Both the position numbers and the translations under genes were made by a program. The notes under the pieces were generated by a model that was not told the DNA's origin, searched no databases, and saw only the letters and a list, made by a program, of their open reading frames with translations. From Atriophallophorus winterbourni (Eukaryota > Platyhelminthes > Trematoda > Plagiorchiida > Microphallidae), in contig JACCGJ010000327.1 of NCBI GenBank assembly GCA_013407085.1, positions 62,001 to 126,000 on the forward strand: DNA of 64,000 nucleotides. The letters run 5' to 3'. Positions 33,236 to 45,473 of the stretch are shown piece after piece; positions within the stretch are counted from its first letter, which is position 1; each line of letters opens with the position of its first letter.

Positions 33236-36181
33236 GTCCGGCTCAAATCGAGTCGGACTGAGCAATTCACACCGAAAACTAATTGTCGATTCAAGCCGTC
33301 GGCGACCAATAAGACGCACACATGTTTTACCATCCAAAGAAGCCGGACCAATAACTTCGGTTTACACCCCGTCATTACTCACGAAAAATACGATTAAGTG
33401 CATCTATACAAACGCGAACAGCCTTTTCAACAAATTAATCGAATTGTCCGAGATTTGTAATGAAACGGCGCCAGACATAGTTGCAGTAACAGAAACGTGG
33501 TTCCATGCCTCATTGTCTGATAATGAACTCTCTTTGCCCAACATGTCTCTATTCCGGCGTGACCGTTTAGGCGATGGCGGAGGAGCAGCACTCTACTTCA
33601 AGCAATCGTTTATCTGTAGAGCTATGAACGACGTGATCCTTGATATCACTGACACACTTTGGTGTTCTCTGACTCTTACTTCAGGAGACCAATGCATTAT
33701 TGGAGTGATCTATCGTTCTCCAACAGCAACTCTCGATCTAAACAATAAACTGATTAATGCTTTGCGCTATGTAACAACGCGATACAATACTCAAATATTA
33801 ATAATGGGGGATTTCAACTTTCCCCAGCTCTATAGCCGGAATGATCATCCATCAGAGGCACTTGAAAATGAACTTCGAGCCGTTTTGGATTACGCACCCC
33901 TTTATAACCACGTTTTTGGATTTACTCGTATGAGAGGATCAGACCAGCCGTCTACCTTGGACCTTATACTTACATCAGATCCCACAGCTGTTGAGAATAT
34001 CGTTTATAAACCGCCGATCGGACGAAGCGATCACGTTGTCCTAGAATTCGAGTACGTTTGTAGCGCTAGACGCAATAATGACGGGACAAAATGCGTCAGA
34101 ATGGTGAACTACCGTGCTCTGTGTGCCGAGTTACAAAGCACTAGTTTCGCACAACTGGATTACTCCGATCCGGATAGTCATTGGCGATCTCTCTTACAGC
34201 ACCTCAAATCTATATTGGAGGAACATTCAATGTTTGCTTTAAAGAAAACGTCTCAACGAAATAAATTTTTACTACGAAGCAGGACTAAAAAGTGGATGAA
34301 ACAAAGGGCAGTAGCGTGGGAGTTTCACAAGGCTACCAACACAGCTGATTCTTGGGCACAATTTACACGACTGAGAAACAAAGTTATCAGCTTAATTCGA
34401 GATGATAAACAAGCGTTCCAATCGCAATTGATTACTCAGATGCACCAGAATCCGAAGCTCTTGTATAGACTTGTAAACGATAGAACAAATATTAAACCAG
34501 GAGTCTTTGCCCTGAAAACGTCGTCCGGCTTCACAGAATCCATAAATCAGACCGCTGACCTGTTAGCAGACTTTTATGCCGGAGTTTTTGCGCCGAAATC
34601 CATGGAGCCTGATCAGGAACCAATCGTTCGACTTGACCGACCGACCTTGAGTGAAGTATTGAATACTCCGATGGTGGTAGCGCAGTACTTACGAAAATTA
34701 AACGTAAAGAAATCTCCAGGACCAGACGAGATAACTCCAAAGCTGCTCAAAACCTGCCATGCGCAGCTATCTGAACCTCTATCTTGCATGTTTAATAATT
34801 TGCTCCAAGCTGGCGTAGTGCCACAAGACTGGAAACTGGGACAAATAATACCCATTTACAAAGGTGGTTGCCGTTCTGATGTTAAAAATTACAGGCCGGT
34901 GACCTTGCTGTCTTCGGTATCAAAAGTTTTTGAGCGAATAATAACCGCAGAAATCGTGCGACATCTGGAAACGAACCAACTTTTGGCAGTTGCCCAACAT
35001 GGATTTCGCAGAAATCGCTCTTGTCTAACAAATTTGCTGACAAGCTTAGACGATTGGACGAGGATTGTAGATGCGGGGGGCTGTATTCATGCGTGCTACC
35101 TGGACATTTCTAAAGCGTTCGACAGAGTTGATCACAATTTACTCTTGAACAAGCTAAAGAAACACGGTGTTGTTGGAAGACTATACGAATTGCTAAGAGA
35201 TTACCTCAGCAACAGACACATCCGAGTTCGTGTGGACGGCCTATTATCGAAGAACATCGATGTCACTAGCGGAGTTTCACAAGGCTCAGTGCTTGGACCA
35301 ATACTGTTTCTAGTCTATATGAACGATATACCACTTCAAATGATAGTAAGATGGTTTTGTTTGCTGACGATATAAAAGTATGGAGGCAAATCAGAAATGC
35401 TGACGATTGTATCTTGCTGCAAAACGATTTGAGTGCTTTGTTCAGCTGGTCATCTGAAAATAAACTGTCATTGAATATGCAAAAGTCGAAGATGATTCAG
35501 ATTGGTCGTGACCTTGGCTTTTCCTATCCATACAAGCTCGGCGACATAAACCTGAAGTACACTGAAAAAGAAAAGGACCTAGGTGTCTGGATTTGCGGCC
35601 GTTTGAAAAATGGTCTACAATACGAAACCGTTTACAAAAGCGCATCTCGGCTGCTCGGCATGCTACGGCGGATATTTGGACGTTTTTCCCCGGGGTGTTT
35701 TCCTCTCATGATGAATACATATATACACCCGGTTCTAGATTATGCCGCACAAGCCTGGACACCATGGCTCCAAAAAGACATCTTACTCCTGGATCGCATA
35801 TACCGGAGAGCTTCTAAGCTTGTCATTGGTCTCGAAAATATGTCATTCGCCAGGCGACTCAGACAACTGGAAATGAGTACACTTGCACAAAGGAGAATGC
35901 GAGGTGATCTCATCCTCGCATACAAAATACTAACTACTGTTTCCCACCCCCTGGATATATTATTCCACCTTCGAACTTCCAGCAACAGCCGTGGCCATGG
36001 TTGCAAGTTGGAAATACCACATTCCAAACGGAACTGCCGCAGGTATTTTTATTCCGTACGTGTGTGCTTTGCTTGGAATTCCCTACCTTCCGATTTGGTA
36101 AGCTCAAACAGCTTATCTATATTCAAATCAAAACTTGACGATTATATGAGAGCTAATCCGAATTTTTCCCCAAACTATTAA
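33216..36181 (+). pseudogene. CR1-C ORF2: endonuclease plus reverse transcriptase, one frameshift
   Basis: The first frame (33216..35375, 719 codons) starts at an ATG overlapping ORF1 and holds the EEP domain (TNANSLFNKL, AVTETWF, GDGGGAALYF, GVIYRSPTA, MGDFNFPQL, GRSDHVVLEF) and most of the RT (KKSPGPDEITPKLL, LGQIIPIYKGG, NYRPVTLLSSVSKVFERII, QHGFRRNRSCLTNLL, YLDISKAFDRVDH, VSQGSVLGPILFLVYMND). A small indel near 35340 shifts the frame. The second frame (35351..36181) carries the catalytic LFADDIKVW and the thumb to a C-terminus ending NPNFSPNY. All catalytic residues I can check are present, so this single shift is the main visible defect in ORF2. Confidence 0.88.
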
Positions 36182-36388
36182 TAAGCTATCATTGTCCCAT
36201 TGATTTTGATTTTATTTATACTTATATATATATACATTTGTACCTATATTTCCACCCTGTGGTTATTGTAAAGTTAATTGCTTTTTCAACCATAAATCTT
36301 GAATCTTGAATCTTGAGTATACATTTAGCTCGATAAAAGTTTGACATTGTTTACCATGTTTCTGATGTATTTAACAATAATATACAAA

Positions 36389-36398
36389 TGAACGTTCT
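36389..36398. repeat. 10-bp target-site duplication of RTE-B, left copy
   Basis: TGAACGTTCT here and at 41665..41674, exactly flanking the RTE-B element. Confidence 0.85.
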
Positions 36399-38403
36399 AA
36401 CAAACTCCGCCAAAGACGGTCCCAAGCCCGTCTGAGAATGGAGGATGGTTGGGAATAGGAATAGCAACCCCATCCCGTAAGACCTACATTGCTACGGAAA
36501 CGATGACAACAGATCCGAAAATTCTACTCACCAATGGCTACAGGAGTGACGCGAACCTTACAAAAGTTCCCATGAAGGATGGAGATGAAAGCCGAAAGGA
36601 AGTTTCCAGCCCGATGGCGGATCTCCTTGCGCCGAAAAGAACGATAAGACTTGGTTGCTGGAACGTTCGATAGCTGTATCAAGCTGGCTCAAGCCATACA
36701 TGAGCTCAACAGGTATGATCTGAGTATACTTGGAATGTCCGATGTGAGATGGACCGGCGCTTGTCAGCAAAAGCTAAATAGCGGTGAGACTATTATCTGG
36801 TCAGGAAGGCAAGATAACCTCCTTCATGGTGGAGTCGCTCTGCTTGCAAGCATAAAGACCAGCAGTACGATCATGCAATGGAAGTGTGTAAACGAGCGAC
36901 TCCTATATGCCAGACTAAACTCGAGCTTTTGCAAACTCTCGATTGTGGTAGCATACGCTCCAACGGAAAATGCAGCCCAAGAGGAGAAAGACAGGTTTTA
37001 CGAAGCCATGCAATCAGTCTTGAGGGTCATCCCAAAGCACGACCTACTGGCGGTGATGGTAGATTTTAACGCTAGAACCTGAACTGTAAATACGGGCATG
37101 GAGCGTACCATGGGAGTGCATGGTGTTGGCCTACAGAATGATAATCGGGAGAGGCTACTTGACTTCTGCGAAGAGAACAATCTTATCGTTGGAGGCACCC
37201 TATTCCCCCACAAAAACATTTATAAAATAACCTGGTCTTCTCCTGACGGCAGAACAGAAAGTCAAATTGATCACATGATGATAAATGGTAAATGGAGGCG
37301 CTCGTTACAAGACGTGAGGGTCATGCGTGGTGCCGATATTAGTAGCGACCATTTCCTGGTTGTGGGAAAGATTTGTTTGAAACTGAGAAGGGCAAATATC
37401 GGGATTCAGCGGAGCCCGCGGTTGAATGTGAATAAGCTGAGCGATGACGCCACGAGGAAAGCTTTCGGCAACATCCCGAGCGAGGAAATCAGCGCCCGGC
37501 CCAAGGATTCAATGACGATTGATGTTTTCAACCGCACACTGAAGGCCGTCGGAGAAAAAATCCTCGGGTACAGACAGAGGGGCAAAGCCTCGTGGATCTC
37601 GTCGAAAACCTGGCAACTCATAGAAGAGAGAAAAGATGTAAAAACGCATGCTGAGCAATAAACCGTCTAATGAAGGGGATGCAATCACTGAAGAGTATAG
37701 AATGAAAGATAATGAGGTTAAAAATTCAGCAAGAAAGGACAAAAGACGGTATGTGGAAAACCTGACACAACAAGCAGAATGAATGATTTGAGAACGCTAT
37801 ATCAGATTAATCGAAAGCTCTGCAATCGCAGTCAGGCAAGCAATCAACAAGTGAGGACCCAGGGTGGAGATGTAATAACTGATGCGAAAGAAGAGTTAGC
37901 CAGATGGCGAGAACATTTTGAGCTCATTCTAAGCCGCCCACCGCCTCAAACCAACGTCGATATACCTGAGGCAGCTACAGGCCTCGACGTCAACACAGAC
38001 CCCATCAGCCTTCAAGAGGTGCAATTTGCTATCCCGAGGTTGAAAAATGGGATGGCATCAGGTGACGATGGAGTGTATGCCGAATTGCTCAAGGCGGAAA
38101 CCGAAGTGACGCCGAAAGTTTTGCGAGACCGATTCCAGAACATCTGGGATACTGAGCAGATACTGGACGCCTGGCGTTTGGGTACTATAATCAAAGTTCC
38201 CAAGAAATGTGACTTGAGCTACTGCATCAATTGGCGAGGTATTACGCTTCGATCAGTCACGAGCAAAGTATTCCGCCGCATCATTCTCCGACGTGTCTCC
38301 AACGCAGTTGAAACCACTTTACGACAAGAGCAAGCCGGGTTCAGGAAAGGAAAATCTTGCATTGAGGAAATATTTGTCCTCCGTCAGATCTTTGAGCAAG
38401 AAT

Positions 38404-40537
38404 CAAGAATCAAGATTTATGGTGATAAAAAGCTAATGCTTTACACATACCAATGGATGACAACTATTGCGAAAATTTTTTAATCAAAATCACATTGTTA
38501 ATGTTTTTCTGGGTTCGTGTTGCTTCAATACACCGGGCCAAATTCAGGGTTTTGTTTGACGTATGCATCCAATTTCGATTTGAAAACATCAATTGTCGTT
38601 GCATTCACAACATCTTGCGGTAGCATATTCCACAGAACCACTACGTTTTTTGATGTATTGATTGCTTCCGTTTCGGTGGGAACGCTGCCGTCTACCGCCC
38701 CCAGCCGCGAATGTGTCGCACTCATGGTACTTGGTCTCGGTGGACAAAGTCTAATGTCTTTCGGTAAAGCACGTTTTGCTATTTTCCATTCGGACTTGAC
38801 AAATTCAGCCATGTCGCTAGATAAAAAGGTAATCCTGAGAGGTTTCAGCCCGTCTCCTTTATAGTTTATTGAAAAAGGCACCCGGCAAGTGTCAGTGATC
38901 ACAACATTAGAAATATTAATCAAAAACGCAATGTAACGCCACTGCTTGAAGTCATGATCTACTGTTTCCTGTCCCGATGCTTCAGTGGTATTTTCCGGTA
39001 CCCCAAGTAGAACCATACTCCGCGATACCGTTTTTTACTTAGTGTTTGAGGCACCCTTTCGTTCCCAGCATGTCACATCAGGATATATCCGGCAATTTGA
39101 ATTCGGATCCGTCTTTAGTCGGTACGAATTTAGCAGTATGTTATCGATATCAGCCTCGCACTTCAGTGTAACTCTTAGTAACCGAGGTTGATCACTATGA
39201 TGTGAGGTGGAATGGCGAGTTAGACGAATCAATTTGTCAGGAGTAACATGCTCAATTTGCAATTGTTGACAAATTTGAGACCATATATCGAGGTCATGTT
39301 TGTGTTTTCTATCTAACAAGCTCTCGCCGGACTCTTTAACATTCGTACATATTACGCTTAACGAATGAGAATGCTTGTCGCGTGTCCGGTCATTCTTCAT
39401 AGAATGTGGGGTTTTTTGATTTAGGTTTAGTGTGCAGGCTCAGATTGTGCAACGGAGGTCGACCGCAAAAGCATTTCTCTGTATCATTTTTTGACCACCG
39501 TGGTGCCGAATCGGTGCAAATAACATTAAGCGAAGTATTTTTCGTGGCAGCTTTGGCCAAAGGAGCGTTCGACGTAGACGGTTTCTGCTTCAAGGCCTTT
39601 TTAAGTATCACTTCAGTGTCGCGTAATTTAACCTTTTTAGAAGCAGACTGCGGTTATGAGGTCCAGCGTAATCGAGTATTCATTTTAAAAGATTTAGATG
39701 CGATTATTGGTTGTATGGTGATCTTCAAACTATCTAGTTCCTTTTCCATTATCGACAATCTATTCTCAATTGTGTTAGCCTCGTTTCCAGCGGAAGATTT
39801 TGTACGCTTGCGATCACCATTCACGATTGAATCCCTACAAGCGTTACAGAAATAGCAAACGGACGGGAGAATTTCATCATTCACGATGCGCACACATTCA
39901 TCAGTTAAAGTCTTATCACAGACCACGTGCACATGTAAGTTACAAAAAGTAAATTTTACCAAAGCACTATCACCGCTTACCGCGTCCAGGCACTTGGCGC
40001 AGAGGTCAAGGTGGCTTGTTTTCGCTGTCAAGGGAACAACACTAGTATGCACACATTGATCGATCGATTTTTTCACCTGCGTGTTGGATCGCGTGACTCG
40101 GCTGCACGTTGAAGGCTGGAGTGGGGTGATCGGTTGAGTGGCTTTTCGGTCGACTGGTCGATTTAGTTGGGTTTGAATTCTTGATTTTGTCATTGTACAA
40201 ATAATCCGTGATAGCTCAATAACCACACAAAGTAGAACACAGAATGACGTATCAAATTAAGTAGTTTGAAGTGGTCTTTGCAATGAAAGCAAAAACGCCA
40301 CGACAGTTAACGGTAGGAGAAAGTTTGCACGCGTCAGCAAATTGAAAAGTTATCGTTGAAACGGTAACTTTGCTGTTAATCGACGGACCAGATCAAAACG
40401 TATAAATTCCCATAGCTCTCGTCAAAGTATAGCAAAAAGTTTTGAACGGTTAAAATCCGAGTTGATTCGGCGAAGAAACGGGCAAAAGTGTCAGAGCAAC
40501 AAAACTACGACCGCACACCGTGTTAATGTAACCGTAT
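38404..40537 (-). mobile_element. CR1-C internal-deletion derivative inserted in RTE-B
   Basis: Minus-strand insertion of 2134 bp with a short GAAT duplication (38400..38403 and 40538..40541). It has a ~310-bp 5' UTR, a frameshifted ORF1, and a 3' end with AAGAATC-type tail repeats and ATAAATCTTGATTC-like sequence matching the 3' end of the intact CR1-C at 36.3 kb. Almost all of ORF2 is missing. Confidence 0.85.
38525..40226 (-). pseudogene. CR1-C ORF1 fused to the last residues of ORF2
   Basis: Frames 39654..40226, 39390..39611, 39035..39400 and 38525..39016 together give ORF1. The first holds a Cys/His cluster (LCAKCLD, FCNLHVHVVC, CYFCNAC), a PHD-like finger. The last frame carries ORF1's C-terminus (GDGLKPLRITFLSSDMAEF) up to INTSKN, then at about 38644 passes in frame into VVVLWNMLPQDVV...QNPEFGPVY. 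In the intact copy the latter is the very end of ORF2 (FAWNSLPSDLV...NPNFSPNY). The deletion thus joined ORF1 to ORF2's final ~39 residues and the 3' UTR. Confidence 0.85.
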
Positions 40538-41664
40538 GAATGTAATACGGAGCTATGTGTGGCCTACATCAACTTCCAGAAGGCCTTCGATGGCGTTCAC
40601 CGATCAGTGTTATGGAAAATCATCCGTCATGATGGCATACCATCAAAGATAGTAAATCTCATAAAAGCCTTTTATGAGAAGTTTGAATGCCAAGTCGCTC
40701 ACAATGGAATGCTCACTGAGAAGTTTGAGGTTCGTACGGGAGTGAGGCAAGGATGTATCCTCTCACCGATACTCTTCTCCCTAACAATAGACTGGATTAT
40801 GAGACAGGTGACCGATGGCAAAGCGGCAGGCATTCCATGGACCCCAGCGGGACCGCTAGAAGACCTGGACTATGCGGATGATGTTGCCCTCTTGGCATGC
40901 AAGATCAGTGACATCCAGAACAAGAGCGATCGACTATCGGCAATTAGCAAGGCGTTGGGTTTAGAAATTAACGCTGGCAAATCGGAGGTAATGCGGAAGA
41001 ATGTTCCGGAGCAACCACCAGTGTTCGTGGACGGTAAACCGCTCAGTGAGGTTACAAATACAGTCTACCTTGGGAGCAAACTGACTGTAAATGGTGAATG
41101 TGAAGATGAGGTCAGGAGAAGGATCGGGAAGGCGAACCAAGCATTCTGCATGCTGAATTCCATTTAAAAATCCACCGATCTCAGCATTAACACGTAGATT
41201 AGACTCTTCAAGAGCAACGTTCTGAGTGTGTTGCTGTATGCATCGGACTACAGAAAGACGACCGCTGCCATTGAGCGCAGAGTGAACGTGTTTCAAACGA
41301 AGTGCTTGAGAAGGATTCTACGGATTTTTTGGCCACACGCCATTTCGAATGAAGAGCTCCTGCGAAAAACTAATCTTGATGTGGTATCTACCGTAGTTAA
41401 AAGACGACGGTGGAGATGGCTCGGTCATGTATGCAGGATGGATCCCAGTTCGCATACGAAGGTGGCCATTCACTGGCTTCTGCAAGGTAAACAAAAAAGG
41501 GGACGGCCTAAGGAAACTTGGCTCAGAACGTTGGAACGCGAACTACATGCACAAGGATTCATGGTGCAGACGGCAACGGAAGCAGCGGCAGACCGGAACT
41601 ACTGGCGTGGGGTTGTCTTCGCCTCGTGCCACCCGGCACGGAGAGGACTGAGTGTGTGAGTGAG

Positions 41665-41674
41665 TGAACGTTCT
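41665..41674. repeat. 10-bp target-site duplication of RTE-B, right copy
   Basis: TGAACGTTCT, identical to 36389..36398. Confidence 0.85.
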
Positions 41675-42057
41675 GATATCCCGAATAATTTTTTTAATAA
41701 ATCCAATTCTTCACTTCTCATTTGTTTTAGATCTGAATCCTGAGATAATGATTGAAATAAAAAACCACTAACGCTTCGAAAATGGTTTCTGCCAATGATT
41801 TTGCACAGACTGGCGACGAAACAAAAGTTATAGTGCAGCTCGCCGATACCATGCAGTTAAAACGACTGGCGCACTTTAAAAATAACACGAATATCATATG
41901 GTCATATTTTTGAAGTTATATGGCGAACCTCGTATTTATATTGTATATTTCTGCACTACGTCCGAAGGTAAAACAGCAAACACTATATTTCAAAAGATAA
42001 TTTTTCAATAAATATGAAAAATCATTCAATGACGGCAAACATTTTACGGTAACCAAT
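41675..42057. other. No recognised feature
   Basis: AT-rich DNA between the RTE-B and hAT insertions. Confidence 0.5.
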
Positions 42058-42192
42058 TTTTAGACCAGTGGTTCTTAACCTTTTTGGTGGTACCGAACCT
42101 TACAAGTTCCATACGTGCATTCATCGAACCCTTCGTAGTTGGAAAAATAAAATGAGTTTTTTGTTCCAATTCAAAACATATGTATATAACTA

Positions 42193-43029
42193 CAGTGGAA
42201 CCAGGGTACAACGAATCTCTGGGTGGAGAGTAAAATGTTCGTTAAAAGCGGAATTCGTTGCAAGTAAAAAGCATTGTCAGACATGTGATTTTGCTGTCGT
42301 TTTTCTGTACACGTGTAAACAATAAAGAAGTGAAGAATGTCTTACCTTTGTGTGTTTTTGCATGCGTGTATTCCATTTGATGAATAGATGATGCCACAGC
42401 ACACAGATCACAACATTAAATCCAAGTTCATGTTAATAATAGTACATTTATTCTAAAACGAAGTAGTAAAAAAATCTTGCACACACACTGACAGTCCAAT
42501 CTCACGCTTTCATGAAGTAGCTGGCGATGTTCTTCTGTTTAAGTTTTGACTTCGCCACCACCTCAATCTCTCTCACCACAAATTCAAGTTTTCTTTCGAC
42601 GTCTCTTCCTTCTATCCTAAAAAATCTCCTACAGAGATCAAGAGCATTCATAGGTCAGTGATTACCAGTCACAGAGAATTCACGTGATTTTCTTGTGCGT
42701 GCGAGTCAGTTAGCACATTGTAGACTAGGCGCCTGTGTCTCGCCAAGCTGTCAGTTCTATTCTTAGCGCACTGCAGGCCACTCTTGACAGAGCGTTGTGC
42801 GTTAAAGGCAAGACAAAGCGAGTTCGTTGTATGTATGAACTTTATTAAACAAACATAGCTGTCGGGAACGTGTAAATTGTTCGTAATAAGCGAGATTCGT
42901 AACGAGCAGATTCGTTGTACGAATGTTTTAAATAGGCTTACAAAGAAGGAATTTATTTTGGAAATCATGGTGTGTTCGTTCAACCCAAGAATTTGTTGAA
43001 AACGAGTTCGTTGTAGGTGGGTTCCACTG
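42193..43029 (-). mobile_element. Tigger/pogo-type DNA transposon derivative, copy 2
   Basis: 837 bp with ends CAGTGGAACC and GGTTCCACTG and TA on both sides (42191..42192, 43030..43031). Inverted relative to copy 1 at 28313. It keeps a C-terminal transposase piece, whereas copy 1 keeps an N-terminal piece, so the two arose from the same family by different internal deletions. Confidence 0.85.
42502..42651 (-). pseudogene. Tigger-type transposase C-terminal remnant
   Basis: A 49-residue frame starting MNALDLCRRFFRIEG and ending KQKNIASYFMKA before a stop. A final helical ALD-x-L segment and a Q-x-x-I-x-x-F-F-like tail are usual at the C-terminus of Tigger/jerky transposases. The catalytic DDE core is absent. 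Confidence 0.55.
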
Positions 43030-43244
43030 TATATACTGTATAAATGCACAAACTGTCTCATGCATCATTTGCACACAAAATCACTGTGTTGAAAGAATAA
43101 AAACCCAACACAACACGAATTTCGCGCATAAACAAACACGAAATGAATATTTTCTGCAAATCAATGTGACGGTTGTTCTTGCCTCACAGCGACAATTTCA
43201 GGAATGCGCGGATTCGTTTTGGCAAGTGCCACTCTCATATCATT

Positions 43245-45005
43245 TTAGCAACATAGTTTGTTCCTTTTCTTCGTTTTTATGTTTACCATCATCGAAAATG
43301 ACTGCTCGCGAAGATATGTTGTAACAAACGGTATGAGAATCTCGAGGGCTTTCTTAGCAATAAGAGTGTACGCAACGACTGGGTGACACCAAAACGTCGA
43401 GAGCTTTGTTGTTCTGAAGAGTTGCTGTTGAACCTGGCTCTCCTGCAGTTCAATGATTTCATCCAGGTATTCATCATTGACATCTGCTGTCGCAACACTA
43501 AACGTGAACTGCTGTCTCACCCATGCTGGATATGAGTTTCTGGTGGGGAAGTATCATTCGAGAGACTTTGAGAGCTCATCCAAGTGCATTGCAATTGCTT
43601 ACTTCAGTGCCCCGGGTACAGAAATGTCTCCGATATCGGACATGTCTTCGATCTTACTTACATATTCATCTAGAAGGTGAAAGTTTGCAAAGTTATCATT
43701 CTCAGTTTGTCGTTTCCATAACGGTAGCTTTTTTGAAAAGACATCAGATTTTCTTCCGCTTCGATGATGTTGACTCCACCGCCCTGGACTGTTGATTGAG
43801 GTGATTAAGAGCATCAAATATATCGGCCATATACGCCAAAATGAGAATGAACTCATAATTTTCGAAGTAATCTGCATGACAATGTTGGTGCTCTCGCAAA
43901 ACAGTGCTAATTCCACACGCATGGCAAAAACACGATTCAGCACCTTACCCCGAGATAACCAGCGAAAGTTTGATTGGTACAGAAGTACTTCTAATTCAGA
44001 GCCCATTCCATAACACAGCTCTTTGAAGATGCGGTGCTTTTGAGCACTGTTTCGCACATAGTTCACACATTCCACTACAATTTTCACTACTTCTGCCAGT
44101 TTTGGAGGCAAGGTTCTTGTTGCCAATGCATGCCGGTGCAGAACACAGTGCGTAACAATGATGTGTGGTGCATCGGCTTTCACCAGCGAACTGAACCCAG
44201 ATTTTTGTCCCAGCATGACTGGAGCTCCGTCCGAACAAAGTGCAGAAGCCATATCCCACGAAAGATCGTTGTCTCTGAATAAGTCATCCACAAGTTTCTT
44301 CACGCCAGCTGCTTTAGTTGTTGTTGTTAGAGGCCTACAAAATAAAAAGTCTTCTTTTATCATGTCGTTTTTCACATAGCGCGCAAACACAGAAAGCTAG
44401 CTTAGGCCGGAAATATCGGTGCTCTCGTCGAGTTGGAGGCTGAATTTTGCAGGGCTTGAAATCAGATCTGTAACTACTTGTGCTAGAATATCTCTGCTCA
44501 TGTCATCTATTCTGCTGCTGATGGTGTCATTTGAAAAAGGAATCTGGGACAACTTATTTTCAGCAGCTTTTCCCAGCATAATATTCGCCATCTTCAACGC
44601 AGCTGGTTTTATGAGTGTTTCACCAATGGTGTGTTGTTTGCCCTGCTTTGCAATCAGGTACACAACTTCGTATGATGCTGTTAAGACCTGTTGGTCGATG
44701 GGTACAAAGCCGAAAACAGGCAGAGTAGCCTTTTCATCAAATCTGGCTCTCTTCACCTTGAATTCAGCAAGCATTCTGTTTTTGTATTGTCCTTCTCCAT
44801 GCAACCTTATGAAGTGTTCCCTTAGTTTTGCCGGCGCCAAACTAGAATTGCTCAAATTGGCATTGCAAATCATACATTGAGGACGCTGACTCCCATCACG
44901 TTCCATTATACACGTGAATCCATACTGAACGTATTCGTCCGACCACTTCCTTTTTTGCTCGACATAGTTAGTATCAAGGGTTTGAAGTATTGAAAGGGAA
45001 ATCAC
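43245..45005 (-). pseudogene. hAT transposase, ZBED5-like, with one in-frame stop
   Basis: Two frames in one phase are separated by a single TAG at 44397..44399: 44400..45005 and 43599..44396. The N-terminal part has a BED-type zinc finger (CMICNANL...LREHFIRLH). Then follow LQLDESTDISGLS, the stop, LSVFARYVKN, EDFLFCRPL, ALCSDGAPVMLGQKSGF, CVLHRHALATRTLP and FRWLSRGKVLNRVFAMR, all typical of the hAT group that includes human ZBED5. DESTD and CSDGAP contain the first two catalytic Asp. The stop probably replaced a Gln codon (CAG to TAG). C-terminal dimerisation-region pieces continue in other phases to about 43245. It would bind and excise the element ends; as read it is broken. Confidence 0.85.
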
Positions 45006-45473
45006 AAATGACGTACCACCAGGACAGTCACAAGTCGACTACTGATTGACACGAGCTGTCTGCAGCAGTCAGCACAGATATCAAGGCCAAGCGATGTAGC
45101 GTGATCAGCTGCAACCAATAATAGTCAAGCAGAGCGTGACGTCAGGTCGGCGTAAATATCACAGTTTGCTCACGCGCGCAAACTTTTTCCAATCGTCAAC
45201 TATTCTACGGGTTTGCTTCCATTGCAAAGATCGCGTTGAGCTACGCATTTTGATAACTGTTTCTGTATTCTACCTTGTGTGGTTAACGAGCTATAGTGGA
45301 TTATTTTCAAAATGACGAAATTACGAGTTCCGAAGCAACCACATCGATCTGCCGACCAAACGCCCGCCACTCAGCCGAACAACCCACTTCAGGCTACTAA
45401 CACGTTTGACCGCATCACGAGATCCAACATGCAGACAATAAAATCGATCGATCAAACTGTGACAGCGATATGT

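Larger units (their letters stand above)
32393..36317 (+). mobile_element. CR1-like LINE (family C), best-preserved copy
   Basis: 5'-truncated within ORF1 at about 32393 (judged against the copy at 38404..40537), followed by ORF2 and a 3' UTR that ends in repeats of the heptamer TTGAATC at 36298..36317. Short 3' tandem repeats are typical of CR1 elements. Only a few frameshifts separate it from an intact ORF2. Confidence 0.88.
36449..41659 (+). pseudogene. RTE-B endonuclease-reverse transcriptase, broken
   Basis: N-terminal frame 36449..36673 leads to IRLGCWNVR, then a frameshift; 36651..37082 continues the EEP domain (GMSDVRWTG, VVAYAPT, AVMVDFNART, where the family has G-D-F-N) and 37098..37661 its end (ISSDHFLVVGK). 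RT frames 37779..38403 and 40538..41167 join across the insertion: ASGDDGVYAELLK, RGITLRSVTSKVF, QAGFRKGKSCIEEIFVLRQI, then YINFQKAFDGVHR, GVRQGCILSPILF and the catalytic DYADDVALL. The thumb (41228..41659) ends HPARRGLSV. The catalytic Asp pair is kept. Confidence 0.85.
36399..41664 (+). mobile_element. RTE-like LINE (family B), split by a CR1-C derivative
   Basis: Flanked by the duplication TGAACGTTCT. It runs from AACAAACTCCGCC to a TGAG-repeat tail (GTGTGAGTGAG). One element is split at 38403/40538 by an insertion; with that removed the element is about 3.1 kb, a normal RTE length. The family differs clearly from RTE-A in sequence. Confidence 0.87.

Noticed and set aside
42669..43061. 130-codon frame with a near-identical counterpart at 28359..28664
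   Set aside because: Both are parts of Tigger-type derivatives; the frame spans subterminal repeats and shows no transposase motif.
43405..43795. Plus-strand frames opposite the hAT transposase
   Set aside because: They are antisense shadows of the transposase region.
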